A DNA stretch of 27,680 bases from Kocuria sp. p3-SID1428 (GTDB lineage Bacteria > Actinomycetota > Actinomycetes > Actinomycetales > Micrococcaceae): the NCBI RefSeq assembly GCF_025149945.1, contig NZ_JALXVH010000036.1:1-27680 (forward strand). Direction: 5' to 3'. Below the pieces are notes generated by a model. The model did not search any database and was not told the origin of the DNA. It saw nothing but the letters and a program-made list of their open reading frames with translations. Positions 1-8,980 of this stretch are shown piece after piece. Every line of letters starts with the position of its first letter. Position 1 is the stretch's first letter. Position numbers and translations under genes: made by a program.

Positions 1-2273
1 AGGCCCTCCACGGGGGCCACCCGTGTGGCCCGGCGGGCCGGCAGGGCCGAGGACACCAGCGCCACGACCAGCACGCCGATCGCCACGGCGAGCAGGCCGC
101 CCCACGGGACAGTGATCGCCACGGGGATGGTGTCGGTGACCATCGCGGAGACCACCCCGGTGCCCAGCAGCCATCCGGCCGCGGCCCCGGCCACGCCGGC
201 CGCAGCGGAGATGACCAGCGCCTCACGCCGGATCATGGCACCGAGCTGAGCGCGGGAGAGCCCCAGGGCCCGCAGCAGCGAGTTCTCCCGAGTGCGCTCC
301 AGCACCGACAGCGACATCGTCGAGGTGATGCCCAGCACGGAGACCGCCACAGCGGCAGCCAGAAGGCCCAGGGCCACCCACAGCATCACGTTGAGGATGT
401 CGACCATCATGGCCTTCTGCAGGCCGTTCGCCGCGATCTCGTAGGCCTCGGTGTCCGTGAGCTCGGCGATATCCTGCGCGGCCGTCCTGGTCTCCGTGCC
501 GCCGATGCCGCGCTCGAGATCCACCTCGACGGCCTCGTCCGTCTGCTCGACGGAGACCACCGAGTCGACGTCCTCGATCTGCTGCAGGGTGTCCTGGTCC
601 ACCTGCTGGGAGACGGTGATGTCCACCGGCATGGAGCGGTCCAGGTCATCGAGCACCGACTTCTGCGCCACGGCGTGGCCGGTGAGCACGGTGGTCACCA
701 GCGTGATGCCGATCAGCAGCGCGGTGGCCGTCGTGGTGGTGCGCGACCTGTGCCGGATCGCGTTCGCGGCGGCCAGCCGCGACGGGACGCCGCCGGGCAG
801 GATCCGTCCCAGGACGCCCACGATCGCCGGCATCCACAGCCGCGAGGTGAGGATCAGGCCCACGCCCGCGCCGATGCCGCTCACCACACCCACGGCGGGG
901 TGATCATGCGTGAAGGCGGCCCAGGCCAGGACGAGCGCCGACGGGATCAGCACGAGCAGCCCGAAGCCGGAGCGCACCCACGGGATCCGCTCGGCGCGAC
1001 GCGAGCCGCGCATGCCGTCCAGCGGAGAGGCGCCCATGGCCCGGCGCGCGGGCCCGAAGGAGGCCAGCACGGTCACCAGGATGCCGATCACCAGACCCAG
1101 GAGGATGTCCTTGGGGGCCACGGCCACATCGATCGGGGCGGCGGCGGGAAGCAGGGGCTCGAGCGCGAACCCCGCACCGACCACCGCCGCCACGCCGATC
1201 GCCGAGGAGACGAGCCCGAGCACCAGCGCCTCCAGCAGCACCGAGCGCTGGATCTGGCCGCCAGTGGCGCCCAGGCAGCGCAGCAGCGCCAGCTCCCGGG
1301 CGCGCTGGGCCGTGAGCACGCCGAAGGTCGTGGTGATCACCAGGAAGGCCACCAGCACGGCCAGCATGGCGAAGGCCAGCAGGAAGGCGCTGAGCCCGGC
1401 GGCGGCGCCGGCCATGTCGTCGAGGGCCTTCTGCGTCTGCTCCTGCGGGGTCTGCACCAGGAAGGCGGTGTCGCCGGGCAGGGCCTCGAGCTGGTCCTGG
1501 ATCTGACCGCGCACCGTCTCCAGGTCCGCGCCGTCGGAGAGCATGATCTGGGTGCTGGAGTTGACGGGAAGCAGGTCCGTGTCGAACGGGGAGACCGTGC
1601 TCATCACGTCGGGGGAGGCCCATCCGTGGAACATGTCGGAGCTGGACTCGGCACCCACGATGCCCGTGACGGTGACCTCGGCGTCCTCGCCGGTCGGGAA
1701 CATCTGCTCCTCCGACATGCCCTGCTCCTCCGGCGACGGTGCGGCGAGGCTCAGCGTGTCGCCGACGCCCACGCCGAGCTGCTCGGCGCGCGAGGTGTTC
1801 AGCGCGATCTCCCCATCGCCCTGTGGCATCGAGCCCTCGTCGAGCTCCCACGGGAAGATCTGGGGATCCTCCGGGGCGGTTCCGAGGTAGAGAACCGTCG
1901 ACGAGCTGCCGTCGGTCCCGACGTCGATGGCGGTGCTGGCCGGTGCCCATACCGTCTCCACACCGTCGATGTCCTGCAGCTGCTTCAGGTCCTCGATGGA
2001 CACGTAGTCCTGCCCGTACACGGACTCGGGGTTCTCGGGGTCGGAGGCCTCGGTCTCCTCGGTCTCTGCATAGGTGCTGTTCTCCCAGTCCTCGCTCACG
2101 ACCAGGTCCGCATTGCGAGTGGAATCGGCGACGGTCGAGACCATGGAGTGCGTCATGGTGGTGCCGAGCATCAGCGACCCGGTCGCGAAGGCCGCCGACA
2201 CGGCGATCGCCAGCATGATCAGCACGTAGCGCGTCCACTGCAGACGCAGTCGGCTCAGGACGATGCGGCGCAT
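1..2273 (-). CDS. FtsX-like ABC transporter permease (MacB type), 3' end outside window
   Basis: The open frame runs from an ATG at 2273 to the left edge, giving about 757 codons without a stop, so the C-terminus is missing. A membrane segment lies near residues 13-35, followed by a large extracytoplasmic domain (about 40-270) and a membrane block with the FtsX-type segment RARELALLRCLGAT near residue 320. A second copy of this plan ends in LERTRENSLLRALGLSRAQL near residue 655. Two FtsX domains in one chain of at least 750 residues is the usual form of actinobacterial MacB-like permeases. It sits directly behind the ATPase gene with a one-base stop/start overlap (TGATG), so the two should be translated together as one exporter. 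Such systems use ATP to move or release lipids, peptides or drugs at the outer membrane face. The substrate cannot be told from sequence. Confidence 0.93.
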   Translation of the reverse strand, partial: MRRIVLSRLRLQWTRYVLIMLAIAVSAAFATGSLMLGTTMTHSMVSTVADSTRNADLVVSEDWENSTYAETEETEASDPENPESVYGQDYVSIEDLKQLQDIDGVETVWAPASTAIDVGTDGSSSTVLYLGTAPEDPQIFPWELDEGSMPQGDGEIALNTSRAEQLGVGVGDTLSLAAPSPEEQGMSEEQMFPTGEDAEVTVTGIVGAESSSDMFHGWASPDVMSTVSPFDTDLLPVNSSTQIMLSDGADLETVRGQIQDQLEALPGDTAFLVQTPQEQTQKALDDMAGAAAGLSAFLLAFAMLAVLVAFLVITTTFGVLTAQRARELALLRCLGATGGQIQRSVLLEALVLGLVSSAIGVAAVVGAGFALEPLLPAAAPIDVAVAPKDILLGLVIGILVTVLASFGPARRAMGASPLDGMRGSRRAERIPWVRSGFGLLVLIPSALVLAWAAFTHDHPAVGVVSGIGAGVGLILTSRLWMPAIVGVLGRILPGGVPSRLAAANAIRHRSRTTTTATALLIGITLVTTVLTGHAVAQKSVLDDLDRSMPVDITVSQQVDQDTLQQIEDVDSVVSVEQTDEAVEVDLERGIGGTETRTAAQDIAELTDTEAYEIAANGLQKAMMVDILNVMLWVALGLLAAAVAVSVLGITSTMSLSVLERTRENSLLRALGLSRAQLGAMIRREALVISAAAGVAGAAAGWLLGTGVVSAMVTDTIPVAITVPWGGLLAVAIGVLVVALVSSALPARRATRVAPVEG

Positions 2274-3085
2274 CAGCGCACACCCCCTGCCCCGCTGCCG
2301 TCGGCGACCGGGCGGCCCGGGCGGGTCTCGTCGGAGACGATCACGCCGTCCTGCACGCGCACGGTGCGGTCCGCGAAGTCGGCCACGCGGGGATCGTGGG
2401 TCACCACGACGACGGTGTGGCCCTGCTGGTGCACGGTGTCGGCCAGCAGCTGCAGGACCTGGGTCGTGGTGTCGGTGTCGAGAGCTCCGGTGGGCTCATC
2501 GGCGATGATGACGTCCGGGCTGGTGATCAGGGCGCGGGCGATCGCCACGCGCTGCTGCTGACCGCCCGAGAGCTCGTCGGGGCGGTGGTCCAGGCGCTCG
2601 GCGAGGCCCAGGCTGTCGGTGATCCGGCCCAGCAGGTCGGCATCCGGTCGGCGCCCGGCCAGGGTCAGCGGCAGCTCGATGTTCTGCCGCGCGGTGAGCA
2701 CAGGCACCAGGTTGAAGGCCTGGAAGACGAAGCCCACGTGCTCGCGGCGGAACTCGGTGAGCTGCTTGTCGTTCAGCGAGACGATGTCGCGTCCGCCGAC
2801 CACGATGGAGGTGTCGGGGCGGCGATCGGGCGAGTCCAGGCCCGCCAGGCAGTGCACGAGGGTTGACTTGCCGGAGCCCGACGGACCCACGACCGCGGTG
2901 AACGTGCCGCGCTCGATGTCCAGGCAGACGCTGTTCAGGGCCGTGACGGTCAGATCGCCGTCGCCGTAGGTCTTGGAGACGTTGCGGGCGGCCACCGCGA
3001 GCTCGCGCGGGGCCTGCCAGGGAGTGTGCGGGATGGCTTCGTGGGTGTGTCCGGAGGATGCGGACGCCTGATGCGGTGTGCTCAT
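2273..3085 (-). CDS. ABC transporter ATP-binding protein, MacB/LolD type
   Basis: A 270-residue nucleotide-binding subunit with all expected motifs: Walker A GPSGSGKST (67-75), Q-loop FQ (121-122), signature LSGGQQQR (172-179), Walker B VIIADEP (192-198) and switch His230. The order and the EPTGALD wording are those of the LolD/MacB exporter class. The first 28 residues form a His-rich, disordered-looking extension before the ABC fold. It is the upstream partner of the FtsX permease, whose start overlaps its stop by one base. The start at 3085 is odd: the GGAGG motif is only one base from the ATG, closer than is efficient. A leaderless mRNA (CAGTCT as a weak -10) or a start inside the extension is possible. 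The transporter's substrate is unknown. Confidence 0.95.
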   Translation of the reverse strand: MSTPHQASASSGHTHEAIPHTPWQAPRELAVAARNVSKTYGDGDLTVTALNSVCLDIERGTFTAVVGPSGSGKSTLVHCLAGLDSPDRRPDTSIVVGGRDIVSLNDKQLTEFRREHVGFVFQAFNLVPVLTARQNIELPLTLAGRRPDADLLGRITDSLGLAERLDHRPDELSGGQQQRVAIARALITSPDVIIADEPTGALDTDTTTQVLQLLADTVHQQGHTVVVVTHDPRVADFADRTVRVQDGVIVSDETRPGRPVADGSGAGGVR

Positions 3086-3190
3086 GCCTCCAAGACTGCC
3101 GTCTCGGAGCCCTCCGGCACATCGGACCGGCGGCCTATTGGGAGCGGCTGTCAGGTCCTCCCGGGGTATGACATGCCGGGCCGTCGTCGT

Positions 3191-3952
3191 TCACAGCACC
3201 CCGAGCACGCCCTTGACCACGGCGGCGGCCCCGCCCAGGCCCGCCAGGATCAGTGCGAGCGTGCGGGCGCGCTCGGGCGGCACCCGGGACTCCAGGGCCG
3301 CGGCGATCCCCACTCCGCCGAGCACGAGGCAGATCACCGCCGGCAGCGTCCACCACGGCGGCAGGCCCTGGTCCCCGGTGGCGCCCATCAGGGACTTGAG
3401 CACCACCGACATCAGCCCCATGGACATGAAGATGGGCTGCAAGGAGGCCGCGAACGCCCTCTGCTCCCAGCGGGTGAGGTGCGAGACGATGACCATCGCC
3501 GGAGCCGCCACACCCGCCGTCGTGTTCAGCAGGCCGCCGACGGCCCCCGCCACGGGCAGCGCGGCGCGACTCGTGACGTGGGGAAGATCGGGGGTCGCGA
3601 CGGTCAACGACAGGGCGATCAGCACCAGCACGCCGATGCCGATCTGCAGCCAGGACGCCTCCAGCCACAGCACCAGCAGGGCTCCGAGCACCGCCCCGGG
3701 CAGGGCCGAGCCGACCACGATCCCCGCGCGGCGCCAGTCCACGCGCTTGCGGACGGAGACCATGATCGTGAAGCCGGAGACGGTGGTGACCGCGTTCGTC
3801 AGCAGCACCCCGGCCACCGGACCCAGCAGCAGGGACAGCACCGGGGTCACCACCAGGCCCACGCCCGTGCCGGAGAGTCGCTGCAGGGCGGAGCCGATCA
3901 GGATCGCCGCAGCCGCCAGGACAAGAGCACCCAGCGAGAGGTCGTTCAGCAT
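3191..3952 (-). CDS. TauE/SafE-family membrane protein (putative anion/sulfite exporter)
   Basis: A 253-residue, strongly hydrophobic protein with about eight predicted membrane helices arranged as two similar halves. The N-terminal helix contains the GTGVGLVVTPVLSLLLGP segment and the second half contains AVGGLLNTTAGVAAPAM; Gly/Pro-rich helix ends of this kind are typical of TauE/SafE (DUF81) proteins, whose usual length is 240-280. Characterised members export sulfite, sulfoacetate or related organic anions across the inner membrane, but most are uncharacterised. It is divergent from the nitronate-monooxygenase-like gene with 81 bases between starts, so a shared regulatory region is possible. 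A short AGG lies just before the start. Substrate is not predictable here. Confidence 0.88.
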   Translation of the reverse strand: MLNDLSLGALVLAAAAILIGSALQRLSGTGVGLVVTPVLSLLLGPVAGVLLTNAVTTVSGFTIMVSVRKRVDWRRAGIVVGSALPGAVLGALLVLWLEASWLQIGIGVLVLIALSLTVATPDLPHVTSRAALPVAGAVGGLLNTTAGVAAPAMVIVSHLTRWEQRAFAASLQPIFMSMGLMSVVLKSLMGATGDQGLPPWWTLPAVICLVLGGVGIAAALESRVPPERARTLALILAGLGGAAAVVKGVLGVL

Positions 3953-3974
3953 CCTGCCCCCATGGGATGGCTCC

Positions 3975-3980
3975 TAGAGT
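3975..3980 (+). promoter_or_regulatory. Candidate -10 box for the nitronate monooxygenase gene
   Basis: TAGAGT fits the actinobacterial TANNNT -10 pattern. It would start transcription about 47 bases before the ATG at 4034, leaving the AGGAAGG ribosome site (4020-4026) inside the leader. No good -35 hexamer is seen. Judged by eye only. Confidence 0.4.
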
Positions 3981-4033
3981 GAGTTCCAGCACGTCTGGTC
4001 GCCCGCCACGCTACTCGTCAGGAAGGTCGCGTC

Positions 4034-5125
4034 ATGTCCATGGATGCCCACTCCACATTCCTCGATGCCCTCGAGGTGCCGCTGATCGCAGCGCCCATGG
4101 CAGGCGGGCCGTCGAGCCCGGAGCTGGCGATCGCGGTCTCGCGCGCCGGGGGTCTGGGGATGCTGGCGGCCGGATACCAGTCGGCAGACTCTCTCGCGGA
4201 GCAGATCGCGGCCGTGCGCTCGGGTCTGCGCGATGTCGACCGCCCGTTCGGCGTCAACGTGTTCGTCCCGGAGGCCGCTCCCACCGATCCCGAGCAGCTG
4301 GCGGCCTTCCGCTCGCAGTGGGTCCGTGCGGTCGCCGGGATCGACGCCGAGCTGGGGGAGCAGGCCGCTCAGCGCCCGCTGCCCGAGTACTCCGACGACG
4401 GCTGGGACCAGAAGATCGCTCTTCTGGTGGAGGACCCGGTGCCGGTCGTGAGCTTCACCTTCGGGCTGCCACCGACGGCCACCCTCCGCGCGCTGCAGGA
4501 CGCCGGGACCGCTGTGCTGCTGTCGGTCTCCTCGCCAGAGGAGGCGGTGGAAGCCGCAGCCTTCGGCCCCGATGCCCTGGTCCTGCAGGGGCCCGACGCC
4601 GGCGGGCATCGCTTCACGCTGGCGCAGGACACTGTGCCGGGGACCGAGCCCCTGCCGGAGCTGCTGGAGCGCACGCTGGCGGCGCTGGCCTCATCCCATC
4701 CGCAGCTGCCGATCGTCGCGGCCGGCGGCGTCGGCTCGCACGCAGCTGCCGCTCGGCTGATCTCCGCGGGAGCCCGGGCGGTGCAGTCGGGCACGGCCTT
4801 CCTCGCGGCCGAGGAGGCAGGCACCGGCGCGGTCCATCGTCAGGCGGTGCTGGAGGCTGCGGCGGATCCCTCCGCGGTGCAGACCGTGGTGACGCGCGCC
4901 TTCTCGGGCCGGCCTGCCCGGGCGCTGGCCACTGCCTACACGCAGGCGATGGCCGAGCACGAGATCGCCGGGTATCCGCAGGTCAATTCGCTGACCTCGC
5001 CGATCCGCAAGGCCGCTGCGGCTGCCGGCGCTCGCGAGCTCGTGCATCTGTGGGCCGGCACGGGTTTCGCCGCCTGCCGAGCCTGCCCCGCCGCCGAGAT
5101 CGTGGAGTCCTTCCAAGGCCTCTGA
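4034..5125 (+). CDS. Nitronate monooxygenase / 2-nitropropane dioxygenase-like flavoprotein
   Basis: A 363-residue FMN-dependent TIM-barrel oxidoreductase. Visible family marks are the N-terminal PLIAAPMAGG (16-25), GVNVFVPE (73-80), the AGGHR segment with the likely catalytic His192, the phosphate-binding AAGGVGS (229-235) and QSGTAFLAAEEAG (251-263), and WAGTGF (340-345). Nitronate monooxygenases oxidise alkyl nitronates such as propionate-3-nitronate with O2 in the cytoplasm, which detoxifies them. Related barrels include FabK-type enoyl reductases; the His and the lack of other FabK marks favour the monooxygenase. Start choice is supported by AGGAAGG seven bases upstream. It stands alone, divergent from the TauE-like gene. 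Confidence 0.9.
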   Translation: MSMDAHSTFLDALEVPLIAAPMAGGPSSPELAIAVSRAGGLGMLAAGYQSADSLAEQIAAVRSGLRDVDRPFGVNVFVPEAAPTDPEQLAAFRSQWVRAVAGIDAELGEQAAQRPLPEYSDDGWDQKIALLVEDPVPVVSFTFGLPPTATLRALQDAGTAVLLSVSSPEEAVEAAAFGPDALVLQGPDAGGHRFTLAQDTVPGTEPLPELLERTLAALASSHPQLPIVAAGGVGSHAAAARLISAGARAVQSGTAFLAAEEAGTGAVHRQAVLEAAADPSAVQTVVTRAFSGRPARALATAYTQAMAEHEIAGYPQVNSLTSPIRKAAAAAGARELVHLWAGTGFAACRACPAAEIVESFQGL

Positions 5126-5431
5126 CTCGGGCTGCCGCCACCCGCCCCGGAACCGTCGCGCCTGCCCCCGCCGCCCCGGCTGTCCTTGCCGCCCCGCTTT
5201 CCCGGCCGGCACCGCGACTGGCTGATTCCTCACCTCTGCCGCCGCGACTGGCCGATCCGTCACCGATTCCGGCTGGGAGAAGGGTCCAGATTCGGCCACT
5301 CGATGTGCGGCAGGGCGGATCGTGCGGCGGATGCGCGAGGTGGGGGTGCGGGTGGGGAGCAGTGAGGGCGGGCGGTGAGATCCGCGTGTGAGGTCGGCGA
5401 CGCCCCGGGGTGGCGGGTTGCTCGGGGGCGT
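5126..5431. other. Noncoding spacer between the flavoprotein gene and the typA promoter
   Basis: No convincing gene is seen on either strand. The left part is C-rich (poly-Pro-like in any frame) and the right part G-rich. It holds two direct copies and one inverted copy of a short motif around CGACTGGCCGA, listed separately. No clear rho-independent terminator follows the flavoprotein gene. Confidence 0.6.
5212..5304. repeat. Short intergenic repeat cluster (two direct copies and one inverted copy)
   Basis: CCGCGACTGGCTGATTCCTC begins the copy at 5212-5234, and a related copy at 5242-5264 begins CCGCGACTGGCCGATCCGTC, a period of 30 bases. A third copy lies inverted at 5292-5302 (TCGGCCACTCG). 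It could pair with CGACTGGCCGA at 5245-5255 with one mismatch, giving an 11-base stem around a loop of about 36 bases. Whether this is a genome-wide repeat, an operator or chance in GC-rich spacer is unknown. Confidence 0.5.
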
Positions 5432-5554
5432 TAGACTCCTCGACGGACTTCCGCGACCCTCGTCGCGACCCCCGCCGGCCCCGGGCCGGAACCGAGCACC
5501 GTCCTGGCAGAAAGGGCGGGAGCACGCCATCGTCTGAAGAGAGACCCCACTCGT
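5432..5554 (+). promoter_or_regulatory. typA promoter -10 box and long leader
   Basis: TAGACT at 5432-5437 fits the TANNNT -10 pattern and would give a leader of about 110 bases. The leader contains CGCGA/TCGCG arms around CCCTCG and a dense CCGGCC-CCG-GGCCGG stem, so it should be structured. The ribosome site is weak: GAAGAG is about 13 bases before the ATG. No known riboswitch class is recognised. Confidence 0.4.
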
Positions 5555-7456
5555 ATGAGCACTGCCCAGCGCACCGACCTCCGCAACGTCGCGATCGTGG
5601 CCCACGTGGATCACGGCAAGACCACCATCGTGGACGCCATGCTCCGGCAGACGAACACGTTCGCCGAGCACGGCGAGGTCGCCGATCGCGTCATGGACTC
5701 GGGCGATCTCGAGCGGGAGAAGGGCATCACCATCCTCGCCAAGAACACCACGGTGTTCTACGAGGGCCCCTCGGCCGACGGCGAGGTCATCACGATCAAC
5801 GTGATCGACACCCCGGGCCACGCGGACTTCGGCGGCGAGGTCGAGCGCGGCCTGTCCATGGTCGACGGCGTCGTGCTGCTCGTGGATGCCTCCGAGGGCC
5901 CGCTGCCGCAGACCCGCTTCGTGCTGCGCAAGGCACTGGAGGCCAAGCTGCCGGTGATCGTGGTCGTCAACAAGATCGACCGCCCCGACGCCCGCGCCGA
6001 GGAGGTCGTCTCCGAGACCATGGACCTGCTGCTCGGCCTGGCCTCGGACATCGCCGAGGACTACCCGGAGATGGACCTGGATGCCGTGCTGGACGTGCCG
6101 GTGGTCTACGCCTCCGGCAAGGCCGGGCGTGCCGACACCGAGTTCCCCGGCGACGGTCAGCTGCCGGCCAGCGAGGATCTCGAGCCGCTGTTCAAGACGA
6201 TCATGGAGCACATCCCGGCCCCGTCCTACGAAGACGACGGCGTGCTGCAGGCCCACGTCACCAACCTGGACGCCTCGCCGTTCCTGGGCCGCCTGGCCCT
6301 GCTGCGCATCTTCTCGGGCACGCTGAAGAAGGGCCAGACCGTGGCCTGGGCGCGCAAGGACGGCTCGCTGAAGAACGTGCGCATCTCCGAGCTGCTGGCC
6401 ACCAAGGGCCTGGACCGCGTCCCGGCCGAGTCGGCCGGCCCCGGCGAGATCGTGGCTGTGGCGGGCATCGAGGACATCACGATCGGCGAGACGCTGACCG
6501 ATCCGGAGAACCCCAAGCCGCTGCCGGTCATCACGGTCGACGACCCCGCGATCTCCATGACCATCGGCATCAACACCTCGCCCATGGCCGGTCGCGTCAA
6601 GAACGCCAAGGTCACGGCTCGTCAGGTCAAGGACCGCCTGGACAAGGAGCTCGTGGGCAACGTGTCGCTGCGCGTGCTGCCGACCGAGCGCCCGGACGCC
6701 TGGGAGGTCCAGGGCCGCGGCGAGCTGGCCCTGTCGATCCTGGTGGAGCAGATGCGCCGCGAGGGATTCGAGCTCACGGTGGGCAAGCCGCAGGTCGTCA
6801 CCCGCGAGATCGACGGCAAGGTCCACGAGCCGGTCGAGCGCATGACGATCGACACCCCGGACGAGTTCCTGGGCGCGATCACCCAGATCATGGCCACCCG
6901 CAAGGGCCGCATGGAGACCATGACGAACCACGGGACCGGCTGGGTGCGCATGGAGTTCGTGGTGCCCGCCCGCGGTCTGATCGGCTTCCGCACCACCTTC
7001 ATGACGGAGACCCGCGGCGCGGGCATCGCCTCGTCCTACTCCGATGGGTTCGAGCCCTGGTTCGGCCCGATCGAGTACCGCACCAACGGCTCCATGATCT
7101 CGGACCGCGCCGGAGTGGCCACTCCGTTCGCCATGATCAACCTCCAGGAGCGCGGCACGATCTTCGTGAAGCCCACCGAGGAGGTCTACGAGGGCATGGT
7201 CATCGGCGAGAACGCGCGCGCCGACGACATGGAGGTGAACATCACCAAGGAGAAGAAGCTCACCAACATGCGCTCGGCCGCAGCCGACAACTTCGAGAAC
7301 CTCACCCCGCCGCGCCAGATGACGCTGGAGGAGTGCCTCGAGTTCGCCCGCGAGGACGAGTGCGTGGAGGTCACCCCGGAGGCCATCCGCATCCGCAAGG
7401 TGATCCTGGAGTCCAACGAGCGCGTGCGCCAGGCGCGCCAGCGCAACCGTGCCTGA
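5555..7456 (+). CDS. typA: Translational GTPase TypA/BipA
   Basis: A 633-residue ribosome-binding GTPase of the EF-G/LepA superfamily, usual family length about 610-640. The G motifs are intact: G1 AHVDHGKTT (16-24), EREKGITI (53-60) after the switch I region, G3 DTPGH (85-89) and G4 NKID (139-142). Family-specific segments are also present, such as [10 protein letters not shown] in the C-terminal half. TypA binds 70S ribosomes in its GTP form and supports ribosome assembly and growth under cold, acid or other stress. It is the first gene of a run of overlapping genes: its last eight bases overlap the GTG start of mshB. Codon use is extremely GC3-rich, as expected for a well-expressed core gene. 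Confidence 0.98.
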   Translation: MSTAQRTDLRNVAIVAHVDHGKTTIVDAMLRQTNTFAEHGEVADRVMDSGDLEREKGITILAKNTTVFYEGPSADGEVITINVIDTPGHADFGGEVERGLSMVDGVVLLVDASEGPLPQTRFVLRKALEAKLPVIVVVNKIDRPDARAEEVVSETMDLLLGLASDIAEDYPEMDLDAVLDVPVVYASGKAGRADTEFPGDGQLPASEDLEPLFKTIMEHIPAPSYEDDGVLQAHVTNLDASPFLGRLALLRIFSGTLKKGQTVAWARKDGSLKNVRISELLATKGLDRVPAESAGPGEIVAVAGIEDITIGETLTDPENPKPLPVITVDDPAISMTIGINTSPMAGRVKNAKVTARQVKDRLDKELVGNVSLRVLPTERPDAWEVQGRGELALSILVEQMRREGFELTVGKPQVVTREIDGKVHEPVERMTIDTPDEFLGAITQIMATRKGRMETMTNHGTGWVRMEFVVPARGLIGFRTTFMTETRGAGIASSYSDGFEPWFGPIEYRTNGSMISDRAGVATPFAMINLQERGTIFVKPTEEVYEGMVIGENARADDMEVNITKEKKLTNMRSAAADNFENLTPPRQMTLEECLEFAREDECVEVTPEAIRIRKVILESNERVRQARQRNRA

Positions 7457-8429
7457 TCAGCACCACGACACGACGGCGCCGGGGGAGACCTCGGCGCCGC
7501 CGTCGTACCCGGAGCCCGGCACGCTGATCCGCCCGGATGCCGTGGACTCGCTGCTGCCGCGCGATACGGCCCCGGAGCGGGCCCGGGTGGTGGCCGTGCA
7601 CGCGCACCCGGATGACGAGACCCTCGTCTCCGGGCTGGCGCTGGCCTCGCTGGTGCAGGCCGGGGCGCAGGTCCACCTGATCACCATGACCCGCGGGGAG
7701 CGCGGCGAAGTCATGGTCCCGCACCTGGCCCACCTGGAGGTCGGGCACCCGGACAACCACGACGACGGCACCGCCCTGGGGGCCCACCGCGAGGGAGAGC
7801 TGGCCGCGGCCTGCCGCGCCCTGGGCGTGGAGCACCACGTGTACGCGGGGCAGGCGCCTGCCCTGGAGGCAAGGGCAGGCTTCCCCGGCGGCGGTGACCG
7901 CTTCATGGACTCCGGCATGTCCTGGGGCCCCGACGGCCGGGCCCAGCCCGCCGAGGACGTCTCGCCGAAGGCGCTGACGGCGGCCGGCGTGGACCAGGCC
8001 GCAGCCCACGTGGCCGCGGCGCTGCGTGAGATCCGCCCGCATGCCGTCCTCTCCTATGACGACGACGGCGGATACGGCCATCCCGACCACGTGCGCACCG
8101 CGCGGGTGCTGGCCCGGGCGCTCGAGCTGCTCGAGGGGCAGGACGGTCCCGGAGCCGAGCCGTCCCCTCTGGCCTGGGCGATCGAGGGCCAGCCGGATCC
8201 GCAGGACGAGCGCCCGCAGGCGGTCATCCGCGCTGACGAGTCCTCGCGAGCCGCCCGCCACGCGGCCATGCGTGCCCATGCCACGCAGATCGAGACGGGT
8301 GATGACCCCGCGGACCCGCGCTACGAGCTGTCCAACCGAGTGCCGCAGTCCATGCCGCAGGCCGAGACCTTCCGGCTGCTCGGCGGGGAGGCGGCGCGCC
8401 TGACGGAGCAGCAGGAGCTGAGCCGATGA
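7449..8429 (+). CDS. mshB: MshB-like GlcNAc-Ins deacetylase (mycothiol biosynthesis)
   Basis: A 326-residue PIG-L family zinc deacetylase. The N-terminal HAHPDDE motif gives the zinc ligands His53 and Asp56 and the general base Asp55; the C-terminal GGYGHPDHVRT supplies His214. FMDSGM (152-157) and YDDDGGYGHPDH match MshB itself better than other PIG-L enzymes. MshB removes acetate from N-acetylglucosaminyl-inositol in the cytoplasm, the second stage of mycothiol synthesis, and can overlap in role with mycothiol conjugate amidase. The chain is somewhat longer than mycobacterial MshB, with a disordered N-terminal 40 residues. The GTG start lies eight bases inside typA, and its stop overlaps the next gene by four bases (ATGA), so translational coupling is likely. 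A start further downstream cannot be excluded. Confidence 0.88.
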   Translation: MPDQHHDTTAPGETSAPPSYPEPGTLIRPDAVDSLLPRDTAPERARVVAVHAHPDDETLVSGLALASLVQAGAQVHLITMTRGERGEVMVPHLAHLEVGHPDNHDDGTALGAHREGELAAACRALGVEHHVYAGQAPALEARAGFPGGGDRFMDSGMSWGPDGRAQPAEDVSPKALTAAGVDQAAAHVAAALREIRPHAVLSYDDDGGYGHPDHVRTARVLARALELLEGQDGPGAEPSPLAWAIEGQPDPQDERPQAVIRADESSRAARHAAMRAHATQIETGDDPADPRYELSNRVPQSMPQAETFRLLGGEAARLTEQQELSR

Positions 8430-8980
8430 CCCGCGAGAGGCAGCTCACGGGCCGCACGGCCGGCCGGTCCTCGGTGGATCAGGCCTCCGTGCCCGTCTCG
8501 GCGACGATCTCGATCCTCAGCGGCCTGCTGGCCGGCGTGGTCGGCACGGCGGTGCACGGCAACATCGCCCGCTTCGGCGACGGCGTGTGGGTCCCGTGGG
8601 GTGCCCCGCTGGCGCTGGCCCTCCTGCTGAGCCTGTCGGTGTGGTCGGGGACCACCACGCGGCGCATCTGGGCCGCCGCGGTGCCCGGCATCGTGGCCTA
8701 TGGGGCGGCCTTCGTGCTGGCCTTCGGCCGTCAGGACTCGCCGCTCGTGGTCCTGTCGACCACCTCGGCGATCGGGTTGGCCGGGCTGCTGTGGTTCGGC
8801 GGCATCCTGGTGGTGACGCTGCTGTCGGTGGTCCTGGTGGGTCGCTGGTGGCGTCGGCGTCGTGCGGCGGTGCGCCGGGTCCTGGCGGAGCAGGCCGCGG
8901 AGGCCTTCGAGGCCGAGACGCTCGTCAGCCCTGGGGCCGTCGGCGCGGCACCGGAGGCGGGACCTCGCGGGCGAGCCTGA
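8426..8980 (+). CDS. Four-helix membrane protein downstream of mshB, function unknown
   Basis: A 184-residue protein with four likely membrane helices (about 25-45, 56-74, 81-101 and 107-138), then a strongly basic stretch RWWRRRR and a cytoplasmic-looking acidic/Ala-rich tail. Its ATG overlaps the mshB stop (ATGA). Small membrane proteins of this plan follow mshB in other actinobacteria, and it may belong to the DUF6113 group, but I recognise it only by position and topology. No catalytic motif is visible. Its last 56 bases overlap, tail to tail, the 3' end of the minus-strand gene at 8925-9206, which is unusual for this compact but orderly region. Confidence 0.8.
   Translation: MTRERQLTGRTAGRSSVDQASVPVSATISILSGLLAGVVGTAVHGNIARFGDGVWVPWGAPLALALLLSLSVWSGTTTRRIWAAAVPGIVAYGAAFVLAFGRQDSPLVVLSTTSAIGLAGLLWFGGILVVTLLSVVLVGRWWRRRRAAVRRVLAEQAAEAFEAETLVSPGAVGAAPEAGPRGRA

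Noticed and set aside
904..2283. Minus-strand frame of 459 codons starting near the permease
   Set aside because: It is a different frame of the same strand; the permease frame starting at 2273 has membrane helices and FtsX motifs, this one is Arg/Gly/His-rich noise.
675..2561. Long plus-strand open frame (628 codons) opposite the ABC permease
   Set aside because: Antisense shadow of the permease and ATPase; low-complexity His/Gly/Arg composition and no motif, while the minus-strand frames carry clear families.
4691..6931. Long minus-strand open frame (746 codons) opposite the flavoprotein and typA genes
   Set aside because: It is the antisense shadow of typA and the nitronate monooxygenase, common in GC-rich coding DNA; its product is His/Arg/Gly-rich without domains.
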